Assembly: GCF_050268245.1 (NCBI RefSeq)
Contig: NZ_JBNNGK010000001.1
Coordinates: 248,001 to 312,000 of the forward strand
DNA from: JBNNGK01 sp050268245
Lineage (GTDB): Bacteria > Pseudomonadota > Gammaproteobacteria > Enterobacterales > Enterobacteriaceae
Direction: 5' to 3'
Length of the DNA stretch: 64,000 nucleotides
Under the pieces are notes generated by a model, which ran no database searches, had not been told where the DNA came from, and saw only the letters and a program-made list of their open reading frames with translations. Each line of letters starts with the position of its first letter. Position 1 is the stretch's first letter. Shown here in pieces: positions 33,599 through 42,306 of this stretch. A program made the translations under genes and the position numbers.

Positions 33599-34546
33599 TT
33601 ATTCTTTAAACCACTTAGGCATTTTTGATTGACTTACAAGAACACGTTTTAATGAGTCTTGGTTTTTATCATCTTTAATACAATTAATTTCTTCAAACCC
33701 CCACTTCCCATCACGATTAGAGAAATAGACTGTGTATTTATCTGTATTAAATCCAAAATAGTGCTCTGTTGAATCACTTATATTTAAGGTTCCACATGTT
33801 GCAGAAGTATGCCATTCACTGCTAGTAGCCCAATCAAGCACGACTACTATAAAATTCTCCGCCCAGCGAGGCATAGCAAAAAGCAAAAATGTTGCTAACA
33901 TAAGAACTCCCAAAACAGCTATTAACTGGTGCCCTTTTAATTTATTTGCTATCCATAGAAAAAAACCATACGAGACTGGTTGTAATATCATGAAAAAATA
34001 AATAGCGAAAAAAGCAATTTTCCATCCAACTTCTAGCAATGGGGAATTGTTTATCCCCATATTGCTCATTTGGAAAAAATAACTTTCTGCATATGCGCTC
34101 GTAATGAAATATAATACATATGCACCGCTAACAAAAACAAACCTTAGTTTGCGAAAAGTAATATTACCTGCACGTTCAAGATCATAGAAGGCAAACACGC
34201 CACTAATAATGACACAGACAACGAAGGCCAAAATAAGCCATCGCGCAAACAACACAAAACCGATGTTCAATAAAAATAAAACCGCCAAAAAACACACCCA
34301 GGACAATAGCGATATGCCGCCCGATATTTTTTTAACAACATCTCCATCGTTCAAACAGACAAAATAAAAAATTATTCTTTTGAATATATCCTTTTGAAAA
34401 AAACAGGTAATCACAACGATAGAAAAAAGCAATATAATAAATATTTTCTTGAAAGTAAAATCATATCCAATAAGAAAAATATTGCCAACTAAAAAAACAA
34501 ATAAAACTATATAGAGAAAATATTTTTTTATCTTTTCAAAGAACAT
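33599..34546 (-). CDS. Polytopic membrane protein, function unknown
   Basis: 315-residue, visibly AT-rich gene. The protein has about seven to eight hydrophobic segments (residues ~8-50, 77-120, 138-160, 172-200, 208-226), then a soluble C-terminal domain of ~90 residues from SSEWHTSATCGTLNI containing TDKYTVYFSNRDGKWGFEEINC and two Cys. GGATG lies before the ATG. No family recognised. Its place between regulators and integrase is typical of island cargo; a defence or envelope role would be a guess. Confidence 0.6.
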   Translation of the reverse strand: MFFEKIKKYFLYIVLFVFLVGNIFLIGYDFTFKKIFIILLFSIVVITCFFQKDIFKRIIFYFVCLNDGDVVKKISGGISLLSWVCFLAVLFLLNIGFVLFARWLILAFVVCVIISGVFAFYDLERAGNITFRKLRFVFVSGAYVLYFITSAYAESYFFQMSNMGINNSPLLEVGWKIAFFAIYFFMILQPVSYGFFLWIANKLKGHQLIAVLGVLMLATFLLFAMPRWAENFIVVVLDWATSSEWHTSATCGTLNISDSTEHYFGFNTDKYTVYFSNRDGKWGFEEINCIKDDKNQDSLKRVLVSQSKMPKWFKE

Positions 34547-34596
34547 AGTATTTCATCCATAAAATAACTTCAGACTAAATTTCAGGCACATAACGC

Positions 34597-35853
34597 TTAT
34601 GCCCTTCTAAACTCATACGGCACCACATACCCTTCCCGATTCGCATCCAGATAATCCGCCCACCATTGCAGCATTAATCGCCGTTCTTCGATATGTTCGG
34701 CTTTATGGATATAAGCCGTCCGCACGCTATTGCGCTCCTGGTGGCTCATTTGCCGCTCGACAGCATCCCGCGACCACTGCCCGGATTCAACCAAGGCGCT
34801 ACAGGCCATTGTGCGGAAACCATGTCCGCACAGTTCGGTCGTGGTGTCATATCCCATAACCCGCAGCGCATTATTGACGGTGTTTTCACTCATCGGTTTA
34901 GTCGGGCGACGATCGCCCGGGAATATCAGTTCGTGACCGCCGCTGATGGCCTTAATTTCTTTCAGCAGCGCCAAAGCCTGGCGGGATAACGGTACTAAGT
35001 GCTCAGTGCGCATTTTCGCCCCACGCTGAGAGTGCTTTACACCGGGGATCGCTTCACGTTCAGCCGGTATCGTCCACATAGCGCGTTTAAAGTCGATCTC
35101 GGTCCAGCGGGCAAAACGTAGTTCACTGGAACGGATAAAGACGCACAGCGTAAACTTTAAGGCTAAGGTGGTTAATGCACGCCCTTTATAGTGTTCAATC
35201 CTTGCCAGAAAATCCGGCAGCTTATCCAGCTTCAACGCCGGGCGATGGGTTGCCTTCGGCGGCGCAATCGCACCAGAGAGATCCTGAGCAGGATTACGTT
35301 CTATCAGATCGTTCTGCACCGCATAGCGCATAATATCGGTCACCCGCTGACGCAATCGTGACGCCAAATCGAGGTGGCCGTTTTGCTCTACGGCTTTCAG
35401 CGGCTCAAGCAAGTCTTTAGTCTTCAGGTCCGCTATGTGGCGATGCCCGATAGCAGGCAAAATATTACGCTCCATATCGCGCCATACCCGTCCGGCATGG
35501 GTTTCTGACCAGCGATTCTGACTAATGTACCGATGCCAGTCTCTTGCCACTTTCTCAAAAGTTATCAGGGCAACCTGAGATGCTTCTTTTTCCTCAACCC
35601 GTTTTTCCGCCGGGTTGATACCATCAGCGAGTAACAACCGCATCTCATCACGCTTCTCACGGGCCTTTGCTAGCGAGATAAGAGGATAAGCGCCAAAAGC
35701 AACACGGCTTTCCTTACCTTCGAAACGGTACTTGAGATACCAACGCTTAGAACCGCCAGGGCTTATCAACAGGTAGAGTCCATGTGCATCCGCGAGTTTG
35801 TAAGCTTTCTCGCGAGGCTTGGCGGTGCGGGCAACAACGTCTGTCAGGGCCAT
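34597..35853 (-). CDS. P4-type tyrosine integrase of the leuX island
   Basis: 418-residue integrase: an N-terminal arm-binding DUF4102 domain (LTDVVARTAKPREKAYKLADAHGLYL, FGAYPLISLAKAREKRDEMR), a central SAM-like domain (~100-190) and a catalytic domain with Arg in FIRSSELRFARW (~240), GHGFRTMA (H-x-x-R, ~340), QMSHQERN (~365) and Tyr in RTAYIHKAEH (~377). Complete, so potentially active. It lies 224 bp from leuX, reading away from the tRNA, as in P4-like islands. Confidence 0.93.
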   Translation of the reverse strand: MALTDVVARTAKPREKAYKLADAHGLYLLISPGGSKRWYLKYRFEGKESRVAFGAYPLISLAKAREKRDEMRLLLADGINPAEKRVEEKEASQVALITFEKVARDWHRYISQNRWSETHAGRVWRDMERNILPAIGHRHIADLKTKDLLEPLKAVEQNGHLDLASRLRQRVTDIMRYAVQNDLIERNPAQDLSGAIAPPKATHRPALKLDKLPDFLARIEHYKGRALTTLALKFTLCVFIRSSELRFARWTEIDFKRAMWTIPAEREAIPGVKHSQRGAKMRTEHLVPLSRQALALLKEIKAISGGHELIFPGDRRPTKPMSENTVNNALRVMGYDTTTELCGHGFRTMACSALVESGQWSRDAVERQMSHQERNSVRTAYIHKAEHIEERRLMLQWWADYLDANREGYVVPYEFRRA

Positions 35854-35855
35854 AA

Positions 35856-35906
35856 TTGGGGGTCAACTCCTAATCGAAGTGAATTGACCCTCATCTTGAC
35901 CCCCAA
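35856..35906. promoter_or_regulatory. Inverted repeat at the integrase start, operator or arm sites
   Basis: TTGGGGGTCAA (35856-35866) and its exact complement TTGACCCCCAA (35896-35906) flank the integrase leader, with an extra TTGACCC half-site at 35884. The left arm ends 3 nt from the integrase ATG. Such sites suit integrase autorepression or attP arm binding. Confidence 0.6.
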
Positions 35907-36031
35907 ATAATCTGGATGTCAATGGACAAAAAAAGACCAACGTGGATCAAATGAACAGATTAGGAGGAAAAGAGATAATATTTAATCTTTTAATAAACAA
36001 TAAGATATGGACATCAGTGGAAGATTATGGA

Positions 36032-36098
36032 CACAAAAAAACCACCTCTCGGTGGCTTCTTGTTTCGCGTTTACTAATGGTGCCGAAGGCCGGACTCG
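36032..36098. repeat. tRNA-proximal attachment-site repeat of the leuX island
   Basis: Direct counterpart of 25379-25444, covering the leuX terminator and the last 21 nt of the tRNA. Core: CTAATGGTGCCGAAGGCC followed by GGACTCG (36074-36098). Confidence 0.85.
36034..36056 (-). terminator. leuX terminator
   Basis: On the - strand, CCACC-GAGA-GGTGG forms a perfect stem followed by seven T residues, about 20 nt after the tRNA CCA end. A degraded copy with an A-C mismatch is at 25385-25405, in the distal attachment site. Confidence 0.85.
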
Positions 36099-36162
36099 AA
36101 CCGGCACGTATCTCTACGGTTGATTTTGAATCAACTGCGTCTACCGATTTCGCCACTTCGGC
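36078..36162 (-). tRNA. leuX: tRNA-Leu (anticodon CAA)
   Basis: 85-nt tRNA starting GCCGAAGTGGCGAAATCGG and ending CGGCACCA, with encoded CCA. The anticodon stem-loop is GTTGA-TTCAAAA-TCAAC, giving CAA, which reads UUG. The variable arm is long, as in class II tRNAs. Apart from one or so bases it equals E. coli leuX, a common integration site. The acceptor stem GCCGAAG/CTTCGGC is intact, so the island left a functional tRNA. Confidence 0.97.
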
Positions 36163-36191
36163 ACTGAAGTAGTATTGCGGAAAACGAGTGC

Positions 36192-36219
36192 ATTATACCT
36201 AGCAGCGATCGTCATGCAA
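36192..36219 (-). promoter_or_regulatory. leuX promoter
   Basis: - strand TTGCAT (36214-36219) and TATAAT (36192-36197) are spaced by 16 bp, about 30 bp upstream of the mature tRNA 5' end. The rest of 36220-36458, up to the next gene, shows nothing I can define. Confidence 0.75.
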
Positions 36220-36458
36220 CACTTATCATCACTTCAATGAGTTAAGTGCTGAAAAAAACGCCGCAGCAAGTGTAAGTGCCTATCTTTTCGTCAAAACTCG
36301 CTGCCGTATCTGCCGCCAACACTCACAAAATTGGCGATATGTCACATTAATCATCACAGGATCCCCAGCGTAATTCGGAGGTTGGCATAAAAGTGACAGA
36401 CCTTACAAAATCCATCACGTCATAGTTAACTTGCATACTGGTAAGAATAGCGCGGCCT

Positions 36459-36923
36459 TTACCATCTGAGTCGATGGGTAGGAAGAAACGTTACCGCTTC
36501 AGCCATTTCATTCATGTCGTAATAAACACACATCGTCAGCGGTATATGAAAATCCTCGATCGTAAATCTCTCTCGTCCGCCCATTTGAGAATTTAATACA
36601 ACCCGAGGAGGGATATATTTATCAGGTTCACCAAAGGATTCATGCACCCACTGACGGGACATATCTTGTTGTAACGGTAAAGGGAGACTGTTCGGATATA
36701 CCCCCTTTTTCTTCCCTGATGCCAGCTCTAACGAAACTTCGATAAGGGGTTTACTACTAGAGTCATTATCAAACGTTAAGGAAATCCCTTCACTTCTCAT
36801 CTTAAGCGTCAGAACAGGATCGCTTTGCGTCCCCTGAGGCGGGATTTTATACGTAATAACCCCTGCATCACGGATCGCCTGATAGGGCTTATCCAGACTG
36901 CGTATCAGCGCTTCAATATTCAC
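36459..36923 (-). CDS. DUF6392 family, pyocin/bacteriocin-type immunity protein
   Basis: 154-residue protein: MNIEALIRSLDKPYQAIRDAGVITYKIPPQG, LPLPLQQDMSRQWVHESFGEPDKYIPP, FTIEDFHIPLTMCVYYD and the ending TFLPTHRLRW. This matches the DUF6392 proteins I recall from S-type pyocin immunity loci. GTG start overlapping the stop of a short upstream frame (GTGA). No cytotoxin gene adjoins it, so it may be an orphan immunity gene. Confidence 0.7.
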   Translation of the reverse strand: MNIEALIRSLDKPYQAIRDAGVITYKIPPQGTQSDPVLTLKMRSEGISLTFDNDSSSKPLIEVSLELASGKKKGVYPNSLPLPLQQDMSRQWVHESFGEPDKYIPPRVVLNSQMGGRERFTIEDFHIPLTMCVYYDMNEMAEAVTFLPTHRLRW

Positions 36924-37106
36924 CGTAATTTGTATAACCCCAGCTCCGTATTAATGTTGTGCATTTCTGCCCGTTTAGCCTCCAGTTCAGCCTCTGCCAT
37001 GCCGCGCTTCATCACTCATTTCCGCCAGCTGTTCTGGGGTGAAAGGGGATTGATTCATTCCGTTCAGAATCTCCGGGGTCAGATCGTTGGTGTATTGCTG
37101 CGACAT
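36920..37106 (-). pseudogene. Frameshifted small gene upstream of the immunity gene
   Basis: A 39-residue frame starts at the ATG at 37106 (AAAGGATTTTAT upstream): MSQQYTNDLTPEILNGMNQS then PFTPEQLAEMSDEAR, and stops at 36987. A second frame shifted at that point, MAEAELEAKRAEMHNINTEL then GLYKLR (36920-37000), ends in a GTGA overlap with the immunity gene. The two pieces read as one ~60-residue helical protein broken by an indel near 36995-37005. Function unknown; tight coupling suggests it belongs to the immunity operon. Confidence 0.55.
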
Positions 37107-37259
37107 ATAAAATCCTTTTAGTTTGTCTGGTTAAATACCAGCCCATCATACACTTGGCAAAATTTAACCCAAACGTCCTGTTTCTGATTGTCGATACAGC
37201 GCATGGATCCGGCATATCTGGGAGGGGCTGTATCCTGCTGTCGGTAATACCGTTTTTTT

Positions 37260-37661
37260 GGTGACGCTTCCGGTTACTTTCGTCACCTGAGGCTAGCTAA
37301 AGTCGATACCGGCACGCTGTTAGCGCGGCACGTTGCCAGCTTGCCGCTCTTGATTCCTTTCGTGATCTCGACATTGGTTCGCTTGATTCAAGGTTCCGGC
37401 ACCGTAGCGATGATCACTGCCACCTCCATTTCTGCGCCGATCGTCAGCCAGTTACCAGAGAGCGACATGTTAGCCGCCGCGCAGGCAGCAACGATGGGCG
37501 CGCTGTTTTTCAGCAACTTCAATAGCAGTATGTTCTGGGTGGCGAACCGTATGATGGGGATTAATGATGTCAAACAGCAGATGAGGGTCTGGTCCGTGCC
37601 GACTACAATCGCATGGGCCATCAGCCTGATTGGCGTGTTGATATTGGATTGGTTGATGTAA
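37260..37661 (+). pseudogene. C-terminal remnant of a GntP-family permease
   Basis: Open frame of about 134 codons with no start at its head: VDTGTLLARHVASLPLLIPFVISTLVRLIQGSGTVAM, ATMGALFFSNFNSSMFWVANRMMGIND and WSVPTTIAWAISLIGVLILDWLM. These are the last helices of gluconate/idonate-type (GntP) transporters, which are about 440 residues. An in-frame stop lies upstream at ~37243 next to CGGTAATACCG-T7, a terminator-like hairpin. E. coli has idnT in this neighbourhood, so it may be a relic of such an operon. Confidence 0.7.
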
Positions 37662-37725
37662 CGAGGCCGCGTTTGCCTTAATCCGTGCGGCCCTTTCCCG
37701 ATGAAAAGGGCCGCCACGGTAAAAC

Positions 37726-38796
37726 TTATTTACGCTTCAACAGCATATACACGCTGATCAACAGGAACAACAGGCTCGGCAGCAAGGCACCCAGCGCCGG
37801 GGGCATGCTGTAAACCAGGCTCAACGGGCCGAAAATCTGGTCCATGACGTAAAACAGGAAACCGAAGCTGATGCCGGTCACCACGCGCATCCCCATCGGT
37901 ACGCTGCGCAGCGGGCCAAAGATGAACGATAACGCCATCAACATCATCACCGCGACCGACAACGGCGAGAAAATCTTGCTCCACATGTTTAGCTGGTAAC
38001 GGCTGGCTTCCTGGCCGCTCTGCTTTAAATAATTCACGTAGTTACGCAAGCCGCTGATCGATAAAGAATCGGGATCTAACGCTACCACACCGAGTTTATC
38101 CGGCGTCAGATTGGTTTTCCAAACCCCGGTCAAGGTCTGAGAGCCCACCACCCGTTTAGGGTTGGTCAGATCCGACGTATCGACCTGTGAAAGCTGCCAT
38201 ACGCCATCTTCAAAACTCGCAACCGCCGCGTAGCGCACCGTTTCCAGCCGACGCTGATCGTTAAAGTGGTAAATATTGACGCCAGACAGCTCTTTCTCAC
38301 CCGCCACGCGCTCAATGTAGATAAAGTCGTTACCGTCTTTCGCCCACAGGCCATTTTTAGTGGAAAGCAGCGAACCGCCGTACATCTGCTGCGCACGGTA
38401 ATTGCGCGCCATCTGCTCGCCCTCCGGCGCGACCCATTCGCCGATCGCCATGGTCAGCAACACGAGCGGGATGGCGGTTTTCATCACCGAACCGGCAATT
38501 TGCAAACGGGTGAAGCCCGAAGCCTGCATCACCACCAGTTCACTGCGCGTCGCCAACTGCCCCAGACCGAGCAATGCTCCCAGCAGCGCCGCCATCGGGA
38601 AGAAGATCTCGATATCTTTTGGCACGCTGAGCAACGTATAGACACCCGCGCCCAGTGCGCTATATTCGCCCTGGCCAACCTTACGCAACTGATCGACAAA
38701 CTTGATGATGCCAGACAGCGACACCAGCATGAACAGCGTCATAATGATGGTGTTGAAGATAGTCTTACCGATATAACGGTCTAATACACCAAACAT
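37726..38796 (-). CDS. lptG: LPS export permease subunit LptG
   Basis: 356-residue inner-membrane half-permease of the LptB2FG ABC transporter that extracts lipopolysaccharide. N-terminal helix pair beginning FGVLDRYIGKTIFNTIIMTLFMLVSL, coupling region ATRSELVVMQASGFTRLQI (~85-103), periplasmic beta-jellyroll (~135-265), then helices with FGPLRSVPMGMRVVTGISFGFLFYVMDQ. The ATG overlaps the lptF stop (TGATG). Confidence 0.96.
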   Translation of the reverse strand: MFGVLDRYIGKTIFNTIIMTLFMLVSLSGIIKFVDQLRKVGQGEYSALGAGVYTLLSVPKDIEIFFPMAALLGALLGLGQLATRSELVVMQASGFTRLQIAGSVMKTAIPLVLLTMAIGEWVAPEGEQMARNYRAQQMYGGSLLSTKNGLWAKDGNDFIYIERVAGEKELSGVNIYHFNDQRRLETVRYAAVASFEDGVWQLSQVDTSDLTNPKRVVGSQTLTGVWKTNLTPDKLGVVALDPDSLSISGLRNYVNYLKQSGQEASRYQLNMWSKIFSPLSVAVMMLMALSFIFGPLRSVPMGMRVVTGISFGFLFYVMDQIFGPLSLVYSMPPALGALLPSLLFLLISVYMLLKRK

Positions 38797-39890
38797 CAGG
38801 CGGCTCCTCTCAGGCGGACACGCAACTTACGCATTGGCACGGTATCCCACAGGTTCAACGCCAGCGCGATGAGGAAGTACACCGCGTTGACCAGCCAAAT
38901 CCACAGCATCGGATCCAGCTTGCCTTTGCCCGCGTTGGAGCGCAGTGATGTCTGCAACAAGAAGAAAATCAGATACAGCAGGATCGCCGGCAGCATGCTC
39001 AATACCCGCCCTTGGCGCGGGTTCACCACACTCAGCGGCACCACCAATAACGCCATCAACACCACAGACATCACCAGCGTCAAACGCCAGTGGAATTCGG
39101 CACGGGCTTCTTGATCGTCAGAATTCCACAGCGAACTCATCGACATCTGCTCAACCTCGGTGTTAGCCATCGTCACCGCCCGATGGCCGACGACCGCTTT
39201 ATAATCGAGGAAATCGGTAATACGAAAATCACGCAGCAACGCCGTGCCTTCAAAGCGGGTGCCTTTATCCAGCGTCACCACCTGCGAACCGTCTTTTAAC
39301 TGGTTGATCTGGCCATGCTCTGCCACCACCACCGAAGGGCGTTGATTGCCGTTCGGCCGTAACTGTGCCAGGAACACGTCGTTGAAGGTATTCCCCTTGA
39401 CGTTGCCGACAAACAGCACCGCGTTACCGTCTTGCGAGGGCTGGAACTGCCCTTCCGCCAAGCCGGCAATACTGGGGTTGGCCTTGGCCTCTGCAATCAC
39501 CGCATCCTGGTGCGAAGACGCCCATGGCCCAACCCAGAAAACGTTCGCCGCAGCAAGCAGTGCCGTCATTAACGCCAGCACCATGGCAGCGATGATCAGG
39601 GTACGTTTACCCAAGCCACACGCATGCATGACGGTGATTTCACTTTCGGTATACAACCGCCCAAGCGTCATCAACAAGCCAAGAAACAGGCTCAAGGGAA
39701 GGATCAGCTGCGCCATCTTCGGCACACCCAATGCGAGCAGAGATAATACTAAATTTGTCGGGACATCGCCGTCCACCGCGTTCCCCAACACCTTGACCAA
39801 ATTCTGACAAAAGAAGATCAGGAGCAGGATGAACAGGATCGCGATTTGGCTCTTGAGCGTTTCCCGTACTAGATATCTAATGATGATCAC
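38796..39890 (-). CDS. lptF: LPS export permease subunit LptF
   Basis: 364-residue partner of LptG. Starts IIIRYLVRETLKSQIAILFILLLIFFCQ, with TESEITVMHACGLGK as coupling helix (~83-97) and VVPLSVVNPRQGRVLSMLPAILLYLIFFLLQTSL near the end. I chose the GTG at 39890 (VIIIRYL) because homology begins there and AGGCG lies upstream; the frame extends to 39977 without support. Divergent from pepA, as in E. coli. Confidence 0.95.
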   Translation of the reverse strand: MIIIRYLVRETLKSQIAILFILLLIFFCQNLVKVLGNAVDGDVPTNLVLSLLALGVPKMAQLILPLSLFLGLLMTLGRLYTESEITVMHACGLGKRTLIIAAMVLALMTALLAAANVFWVGPWASSHQDAVIAEAKANPSIAGLAEGQFQPSQDGNAVLFVGNVKGNTFNDVFLAQLRPNGNQRPSVVVAEHGQINQLKDGSQVVTLDKGTRFEGTALLRDFRITDFLDYKAVVGHRAVTMANTEVEQMSMSSLWNSDDQEARAEFHWRLTLVMSVVLMALLVVPLSVVNPRQGRVLSMLPAILLYLIFFLLQTSLRSNAGKGKLDPMLWIWLVNAVYFLIALALNLWDTVPMRKLRVRLRGAA

Positions 39891-40170
39891 GCTTATTACG
39901 CCTGTGAAAACTTGTCTTTTTGCAGGAAAATCGATAGTTTCTTCGCTAATCCGCCATTTATTCTCATCATATGGCAACCTTCACAGCTAAAATAGTATTA
40001 GAACATCAAGCCGTTTGGGTGCCCTATAGGAACAAACCTATAGTCGCCAAAACATATAATTACGCCGTTCAGGTTAACATAAGTTAGTTAACTCATTGGC
40101 GGGAGATCGTTACGGAGTTGGTTATTCTAGCCGTAGCGTCCGCCTTTGTCTTTAAGATTCAGGAGAGTGC

Positions 40171-41682
40171 ATGGAGTTCAGTGTAAAAAGCGGTAGCCCG
40201 GAAAAACAGCGCAGTGCCTGTATTGTAGTCGGCGTTTTCGAACCTCGCCGCTTATCCCCTATCGCAGAACAACTCGACAAAATCAGTGATGGTTATATCA
40301 GTGCTTTGTTGCGCCGTGGTGAACTGGAGGGCAAAGTCGGCCAAACGCTGCTGCTGCACCATGTGCCTAACATTCTCTCCGAACGCATCTTGTTGATCGG
40401 CTGTGGCAAAGAGCGCGAGCTCGATGAGCGCCAGTACAAACAAGTGATTCAAAAAACCATCAACACCCTCAATGATACCGGTTCGATGGAAGCGGTATGC
40501 TTCTTGACCGAGCTGCACGTCAAAGGCCGCAATACCTATTGGAAGGTGCGTCAGGCGGTGGAAACCGCCAAAGAAACGCTCTACACCTTCGATCAGTTGA
40601 AAAGCAACAAGGTGGAGCCGCGCCGTCCATTACGTAAGATGGTATTCAACGTGCCGACCCGCCGCGAACTGACCAGCGGTGAGCGCGCCATCCAACACGG
40701 TTTGGCGATCGCATCCGGTATCAAAGCCGCGAAAGATCTCGGCAATATGCCGCCTAATATCTGTAACGCCGGTTATCTGGCGTCGCAGGCGCGTCAACTG
40801 GCGGATGCCTTCAGCACCAATATCACCACCCGCGTCATCGGCGAACAGCAGATGAAAGAGCTGGGCATGAACGCCTATTTGGCCGTCGGTGCCGGTTCGC
40901 AAAACGAATCATTGATGTCGGTGATGGAATATAAAGGCAATCCTAACCCGGACGCTAAGCCTATCGTGCTGGTAGGTAAAGGCCTGACCTTCGACTCCGG
41001 CGGTATTTCGATCAAACCGGCCGACGGCATGGATGAGATGAAGTACGACATGTGCGGTGCCGCGACGGTCTACGGGGTGATGCGCGTGGTGGCAGAACTG
41101 AATCTGCCCCTCAACGTCATCGGCGTGCTGGCAGGGTGTGAAAATATGCCGGGTGGGCGCGCCTATCGCCCAGGCGACGTGTTGACCACCATGTCCGGCC
41201 AAACGGTGGAAGTGCTCAATACCGACGCCGAAGGCCGTCTGGTGCTGTGCGATACCCTAACCTACGTCGAACGCTTCGAGCCCGAGTTGGTGATTGATAT
41301 CGCTACGCTGACCGGAGCATGCGTTATTGCGCTGGGCCATCACCTCACCGGGCTGATGTCCAACCACAATCCGTTAGCCCACGAGCTGATTGGCGCGTCT
41401 GAACAGGCGGGTGACCGCGCGTGGCGGCTGCCGATAGCGGACGAATTCTACGAGCAGTTGGACAGCAACTTCGCCGATATGGCCAATGTGGGCGGCCGTC
41501 CGGGCGGCGCGATTACCGCCGCATGCTTCCTGTCACGCTTTACCCGCAAGTACAGCTGGGCGCACCTGGATATTGCCGGCACCGCATGGCGTTCAGGCAA
41601 AGCCAAAGGCGCAACTGGCCGTCCGGTGGCCTTGCTGTCGCAGTTCTTGCTGAACCGTGCGGGGCTAAACGGCGACGATTAA
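40171..41682 (+). CDS. pepA: Leucyl aminopeptidase A / XerA-type accessory DNA-binding protein
   Basis: 503-residue M17 di-zinc aminopeptidase. Signature NTDAEGRL (~353-360), metal ligands in LVGKGLTFDSGGISIKP (~272-287) and KYDMCGAA. In E. coli PepA also binds DNA as an accessory factor in ColE1 dimer resolution and represses carAB. Length and sequence match. GGAG 6 nt before the ATG. An intrinsic terminator separates it from holC. Confidence 0.96.
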   Translation: MEFSVKSGSPEKQRSACIVVGVFEPRRLSPIAEQLDKISDGYISALLRRGELEGKVGQTLLLHHVPNILSERILLIGCGKERELDERQYKQVIQKTINTLNDTGSMEAVCFLTELHVKGRNTYWKVRQAVETAKETLYTFDQLKSNKVEPRRPLRKMVFNVPTRRELTSGERAIQHGLAIASGIKAAKDLGNMPPNICNAGYLASQARQLADAFSTNITTRVIGEQQMKELGMNAYLAVGAGSQNESLMSVMEYKGNPNPDAKPIVLVGKGLTFDSGGISIKPADGMDEMKYDMCGAATVYGVMRVVAELNLPLNVIGVLAGCENMPGGRAYRPGDVLTTMSGQTVEVLNTDAEGRLVLCDTLTYVERFEPELVIDIATLTGACVIALGHHLTGLMSNHNPLAHELIGASEQAGDRAWRLPIADEFYEQLDSNFADMANVGGRPGGAITAACFLSRFTRKYSWAHLDIAGTAWRSGKAKGATGRPVALLSQFLLNRAGLNGDD

Positions 41683-41788
41683 GCTACCCTTCATCGTTCA
41701 AGCCGCAGCGCTGGCTGCAACTTGCAACCTATTGGGTATATAATCCTCACAGCAGCGAAGGGGTAGCGTTAACTACTCCGTCCCAAAA

Positions 41789-41821
41789 GGGCGCAACCAA
41801 CACGTTGTGCCCTGTTTTTTT
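41789..41821 (+). terminator. Intrinsic terminator between pepA and holC
   Basis: GGGCGCAAC and GTTGTGCCC pair over 9 bp with one G-T around a 6-nt loop, followed by TG and seven T residues. It lies 106 bp after pepA and 20 bp before holC, so holC-valS readthrough may be limited or holC has its own promoter. Confidence 0.8.
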
Positions 41822-41840
41822 ATCGGCCGCGGTGAATCAG

Positions 41841-42293
41841 ATGACTAAACAGGCAACGTTCTATCTTCTCGACCACGCAGAACCGGCGGGCGCACTCAGC
41901 GCGCATGAGGCCGTTGCCTGCGCCGTTGCTGCCGAGCGTTGGCGCGCCGGCAAGCGGGTGTTGATTGCCTGTGAAAATCAGGAGCAAGCACAGCGGCTAG
42001 ATGAAGCGCTGTGGCAACGTGAACCGCATCAGTTTGTACCGCATAACCTAGCGGGCGAAGGGCCACACTATGGCTCACCGGTCGAACTGTGTTGGCCCGG
42101 TAAACGCGGAAACTCACCGCGCGATCTGCTGATCGCCCTGCTGCCACAGTTTGCAGATTTTGCTACTGCTTTCCATGAAGTGGTAGACTTCGTCCCTTAT
42201 GAAGAAACCTTAAAACAGTTGGCGCGCGACCGCTATAAAGCCTATCGCAGCGTCGGCTTCCACTTGACCACGGCAACGCCGCCAACTAACTGA
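41841..42293 (+). CDS. holC: DNA polymerase III chi subunit
   Basis: 150-residue clamp-loader accessory subunit that links the psi subunit to single-strand binding protein. Reads TKQATFYLLDHAEPAGALSAHE, AERWRAGKRVLIACENQEQAQRLDEALW, FVPHNLAGEG, FHEVVDFVPYEETLKQLARDRYKAYR, as in E. coli. The ATG at 41841 follows GGTGA; the longer frame runs back into pepA. valS begins 13 nt later. Confidence 0.95.
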   Translation: MTKQATFYLLDHAEPAGALSAHEAVACAVAAERWRAGKRVLIACENQEQAQRLDEALWQREPHQFVPHNLAGEGPHYGSPVELCWPGKRGNSPRDLLIALLPQFADFATAFHEVVDFVPYEETLKQLARDRYKAYRSVGFHLTTATPPTN

Positions 42294-42306
42294 ATTGCAA
42301 AATAAA

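Larger units (their letters stand above)
25379..36098. mobile_element. leuX-integrated genomic island (~10.7 kb)
   Basis: Bounded by direct repeats of the tRNA-Leu 3' end, with a P4-type integrase next to the intact tRNA and AlpA- and RepA-like genes inside: the layout of P4-like satellites and integrative islands. Much of the sequence is visibly more AT-rich than its surroundings, and the palindromic repeats found elsewhere in the window were not seen here. No capsid, packaging or conjugation genes are present. Cargo: zinc protein plus DEAH helicase, toxin-antitoxin, XRE regulators and an unknown membrane protein. Confidence 0.85.
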
